A program made the position numbers and the translations under genes. Below are positions 61,480-64,000 of a DNA stretch of 64,000 nucleotides, one piece after another. The stretch's first letter is position 1. Every line of letters starts with the position of its first letter. The notes under the pieces were generated by a model. That model was not told the origin of the DNA, made no database searches, and worked only from the letters and a program-made list of their open reading frames with translations. The DNA comes from JAJTFW01 sp046330075 (GTDB lineage: Bacteria; Bacteroidota; Bacteroidia; AKYH767-A; OLB10), in the NCBI GenBank assembly GCA_046330075.1, contig JAXLTL010000005.1, forward strand, positions 1 to 64,000. Reading direction: 5' to 3'.

Positions 61480-61645
61480 AAATAATATGCTTTATCGAGT
61501 TCACTTCATTCACCGGTGATCTCATCCCCGATAGATATCTCGGAGTCCGGTGGCTGAGCGGAGTCCGAAAGATATCTCGGAGTCCGGTGGCTGAGCGGAG
61601 TCCGATAGCTATCGGACGAAGCCACCGGAGCCGAAGCCACCGGAA
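61438..61645. repeat. Palindromic repeat island overlapping a gene end
   Basis: TCCGGTGGCTTCGGCTCCGC TCAGCCACCGG opens the island inside the methyltransferase gene. Then come two direct copies of AGTCCGGTGGCTGAGCGGAG (from about 61538 and 61580) with AGATATCTCGG, the palindrome TCCGATAGCTATCGGA and an inverted GAAGCCACCGGAGCCGAAGC. No gene inside the 168-bp gap. Confidence 0.8.
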
Positions 61646-61647
61646 AT

Positions 61648-62001
61648 CTACAATCCCTCCATCTCCTTCTGTATCTTCTTCGGCAGTCCTTTTACCACTT
61701 CGGTGTACGAATGATCAATGAGCTTCCGCAAGAGCGTTTCGTCCACATCAGCACCCAGCGAAACAGTATTCCACATTTTTTTATTCATGTGATAACCCGG
61801 ACGGACACCTTCATAACGTTCACGCAGTTCCGCAGCATATTCCGGATCACATTTTAAGTTAACAGTATCCGGTTCCGATAAGCTGATCAAGGCAAACATC
61901 TTCCCCTTCACCTTAAATACAAGGGTGTCTTCATCAAAAGGAAAGGTCTCCTCCGTAAATGGCTTGGCGATGCAGTATTCGCGCAGTTCGTCGATGTACA
62001 T
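61648..62001 (-). CDS. MmcQ/YjbR family protein
   Basis: A 117-aa protein starting at MYIDELREYCIAKPFTEETF; 39 upstream codons are not homologous. FPFDEDTLVFKVKGKMFALI, VNLKCDPEYAAELRERYEGV, GYHMNKKMWNTVSL and the ending LRKLIDHSYTEVVKGLPKKI are the family pattern (CyaY-like fold, DNA-binding suggested in E. coli YjbR). Role unproven. Confidence 0.9.
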   Translation of the reverse strand: MYIDELREYCIAKPFTEETFPFDEDTLVFKVKGKMFALISLSEPDTVNLKCDPEYAAELRERYEGVRPGYHMNKKMWNTVSLGADVDETLLRKLIDHSYTEVVKGLPKKIQKEMEGL

Positions 62002-62139
62002 AAATACAAATGTAGGAATTGGCAAATTAATGAAGATGTGACGTTTATTGAGAGAGTACCGTTCATCTCTCTGGAAGAGCATTTCAATATCTCGCTTTGC
62101 TTCGTAATGACATGTCACAAATTTATCAACTTACCCATT

Positions 62140-62235
62140 TATCCCCGGACGTTCCCTACTCTCACCCGGAACCTGCGGCTATCGAGGAAAGCTCGGGACC
62201 TGCAGCATCCCACATTGCGGAGCAATGACGGGATG
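62140..62235. repeat. Repeat remnants upstream of polA
   Basis: Sequences such as CCTGCGGCTATCGAGGAAAG and CATTGCGGAGCAATGACGGG (hairpin CATTGC/GCAATG) are common dispersed intergenic types. The 358-bp gap shows no gene; a TATTTTAG box (62348-62355) near polA is only a partial -7 match. Confidence 0.45.
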
Positions 62236-62359
62236 TCAATTTTCAAATGGAGGGGATTTGTCAACTTACCAATTTGCCAACCTGTATTGCGAAGAAATGA
62301 CTTGATGCCTATTCATTAGAGACGGCTCATAATTTAATTTTTTAGAGTATTTTAGTCGC

Positions 62360-64000
62360 ATGAATCCTGCTCCCAAGAAACTCTTCCTGCTTGATGCCAT
62401 GGCCCTGGTGTTCAGAGCTTATTTTGCTTTCAGCAATAACCACCGTGTGAATTCGAAAGGCCTCAATACATCCGCCATGTTTGGTTTTACGAATACCTTA
62501 CTGGAGATTCTGAAAAAAGAAAAGCCTACGCATATCGCCGTTGTTTTTGATACAGCTGCCCCTACACATCGCCATGAAGCGTTTGAAGATTATAAAGCGC
62601 ACCGGGAAGAGATTCCTGAAGATATTGCGATCTCGATTCCGTATATCAAACAGCTCGTTCGTTGCTTTAACATTCCCGTGATTGAACTGGATGGATATGA
62701 AGCAGATGATATCATCGGCACCTTTTCTGTTAAAGCAGAGCAGGCAGGTTTCGAGACCTTCATGATGACGCCGGATAAGGATTATGGTCAGCTGGTGACA
62801 GAGCATGTGCATATTTACAAACCGGCCCGGCTCGGAAACGGTGCAGAAATCATGGGTGTGAAAGAAGTGTGTGAGAAATATGGAATTGAGCGTCCGGCTC
62901 AGGTGATCGATATTCTCGGTTTAATGGGAGATGCGGTCGATAATATTCCCGGTGTTCCCGGAGTAGGTGAAAAAACCGCCACACAACTTGTGCAGCAGTT
63001 TGGCTCGGTAGAAAATCTGCTCGCGAATACCGATCAGCTCAAGGGGAAACTGAAAGAGAAAATCGAAAACAACAAAGACAAAGCGATTCTCTCCAAACAA
63101 CTGGCAACGATTCACTGCGAAGTACCGGTGCCGTTTGTTGAGGAAGATCTCCTGCTGGGCGAACCCAACAAGGAAGCACTCACCGAATTGTTTACCGAAC
63201 TGGAATTTCGTCGTCTTGCTCAACAAATTCTGGGACAGGAAATTGAAGTAGCTGTACCTGCAGTGAATGAAAAAGGACAGATGGATATGTTCGGCACTGC
63301 AGCTGCTGCATCCACCACTTTCGTTGCTGAAGAAGAAGAAAATATCACCAACTTCAATACCATACAGAACACGAAACATCAGTACGAAGCCGTGACGGAA
63401 CCGGATTCGTGCCGTAAACTGGCCGCACAACTTCTACAGGAAAAAGAAGTGAGCTTCGATACTGAAACGACAGGCATTGACGCATTGAATGCTGAATTGG
63501 TAGGACTCTCCTTCAGCTGTAAACCACACGAAGGCTGGTACATTCCTGTACCGGCAGATCGTGAGAAAGCACAGGAGCTGGTGGAGATTTTTCGTCCGGT
63601 ATATGAAGACCGTACACTCGTAAAAATCGGGCAGAATGTAAAATACGATATGAATGTCCTTGCCAACTACGGCATTCAGGTACAGCATCCGATTTTCGAT
63701 ACGATGGTAGCACACTATCTGCTGCAGCCGGAGATGCGTCATAACATGAATGTACTGGCTGAGACCTATCTCAACTACTCACCGGTTTCCATTGAAACAC
63801 TCATCGGTAAGAAGGGAAAAGATCAGGGCAGCATGCGTGATGTGGCGCTGGAAGAGATCAAGGAATATGCAGCGGAAGATGCCGATGTTACCTTACAGCT
63901 CAAGGAAAACTTCGCACCGAAGCTGGAAGCATCCACTGCAGGTAAACTGTTTTCAGATGTAGAGATTCCGCTGATTCCTGTGCTGGGTGCCATGGAACGT
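62360..64000 (+). CDS. polA: DNA polymerase I, 3' end outside window
   Basis: 547 codons are present from ATG (MNPAPKKLFLLDAMALVFRA) to the window edge. Residues 1-290 are the 5' nuclease domain (LDGYEADDIIGTFSVKAEQA, MTPDKDYGQLVTE, LGLMGDAVDNIPGVPGVGEK). From about residue 350 the 3'-5' exonuclease domain begins; EVSFDTETTGIDALNAELVG keeps Asp and Glu of motif Exo I, KIGQNVKYDMNVLANYGI is Exo II and EYAAEDADVTLQL is Exo III, so proofreading appears intact. The polymerase palm and fingers are beyond the window. It fills gaps and removes RNA primers. Confidence 0.96.
   Translation, partial: MNPAPKKLFLLDAMALVFRAYFAFSNNHRVNSKGLNTSAMFGFTNTLLEILKKEKPTHIAVVFDTAAPTHRHEAFEDYKAHREEIPEDIAISIPYIKQLVRCFNIPVIELDGYEADDIIGTFSVKAEQAGFETFMMTPDKDYGQLVTEHVHIYKPARLGNGAEIMGVKEVCEKYGIERPAQVIDILGLMGDAVDNIPGVPGVGEKTATQLVQQFGSVENLLANTDQLKGKLKEKIENNKDKAILSKQLATIHCEVPVPFVEEDLLLGEPNKEALTELFTELEFRRLAQQILGQEIEVAVPAVNEKGQMDMFGTAAAASTTFVAEEEENITNFNTIQNTKHQYEAVTEPDSCRKLAAQLLQEKEVSFDTETTGIDALNAELVGLSFSCKPHEGWYIPVPADREKAQELVEIFRPVYEDRTLVKIGQNVKYDMNVLANYGIQVQHPIFDTMVAHYLLQPEMRHNMNVLAETYLNYSPVSIETLIGKKGKDQGSMRDVALEEIKEYAAEDADVTLQLKENFAPKLEASTAGKLFSDVEIPLIPVLGAMER

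Overview
The window is a Bacteroidota chromosome segment, probably from an environmental Chitinophagales/Sphingobacteriales-like lineage. The evidence is type IX secretion (T9SS) C-terminal sorting domains, a CarboxypepD_reg/beta-barrel outer-membrane receptor, SDR-type threonine dehydrogenase, a DAHP synthase-chorismate mutase fusion, GxxExxY proteins, and promoters of the Bacteroidota form TTTG-N18-20-TAnnTTTG. No rRNA or tRNA gene was recognised. Most of the segment is core metabolism and envelope biogenesis, cut by repeat-rich intergenic islands.

Layout. 1-4750: 3' end of thiL, a DUF1972 glycosyltransferase, a subtilisin-like lipoprotein protease (oxyanion Asn apparently replaced) and a Mn/Fe superoxide dismutase. 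4800-17740: a complete type II-C CRISPR-Cas locus: a promoter with a structured leader that carries a repeat-like segment, an antisense tracrRNA, long cas9 (1444 aa), cas1, cas2 and a 6.8-kb array of 91 repeats and 90 spacers. 17800-25050: small membrane protein, MMPL/RND transporter, aroG-aroQ fusion, ICMT-like methyltransferase, a palindrome cluster, frr, pyrH and a GxxExxY gene inside inverted repeats. 25400-31430: three T9SS cargo genes with duplicated module fragments. 31770-36370: lysA (with an 8-bp tandem repeat at its 5' side) and the rplM-rpsI-rpsB-tsf operon. 36540-47860: a glycan assembly and decoration district (glycosyltransferases, methyltransferases, AlgI/AlgX-like O-acetylation pair, two paralogous lipoproteins) with a CoA-transferase pair inserted. 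48040-64000: PBP1A, LigB-type dioxygenase, TonB-type receptor, M28 peptidase, cysS, second GxxExxY gene, threonine dehydrogenase, DUF502 protein, THUMP-like methyltransferase, MmcQ/YjbR protein and the 5' part of polA.

The most interesting region is the CRISPR locus. Three points stand out. (1) The array is a mosaic of two repeat types (A and B, 6 of 47 positions different) with three recombinant repeats at block edges; type B carries two changes that should break base pairs with the tracrRNA. (2) Every repeat holds a perfect Bacteroidota -7 element (TATCTTTG) in the crRNA sense, so each spacer may have its own promoter, as in Neisseria. (3) The first 13 spacers next to cas2 are collapsed to irregular lengths (5-44 nt) while their repeats stay almost intact; this is either spacer-specific erosion or the consensus of a population-variable acquisition end.

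Elsewhere, two different GxxExxY genes are each bracketed by inverted copies of intergenic repeats, and a palindromic repeat pair shows a compensatory base-pair change. These point to small structured or mobile elements that may not be catalogued.
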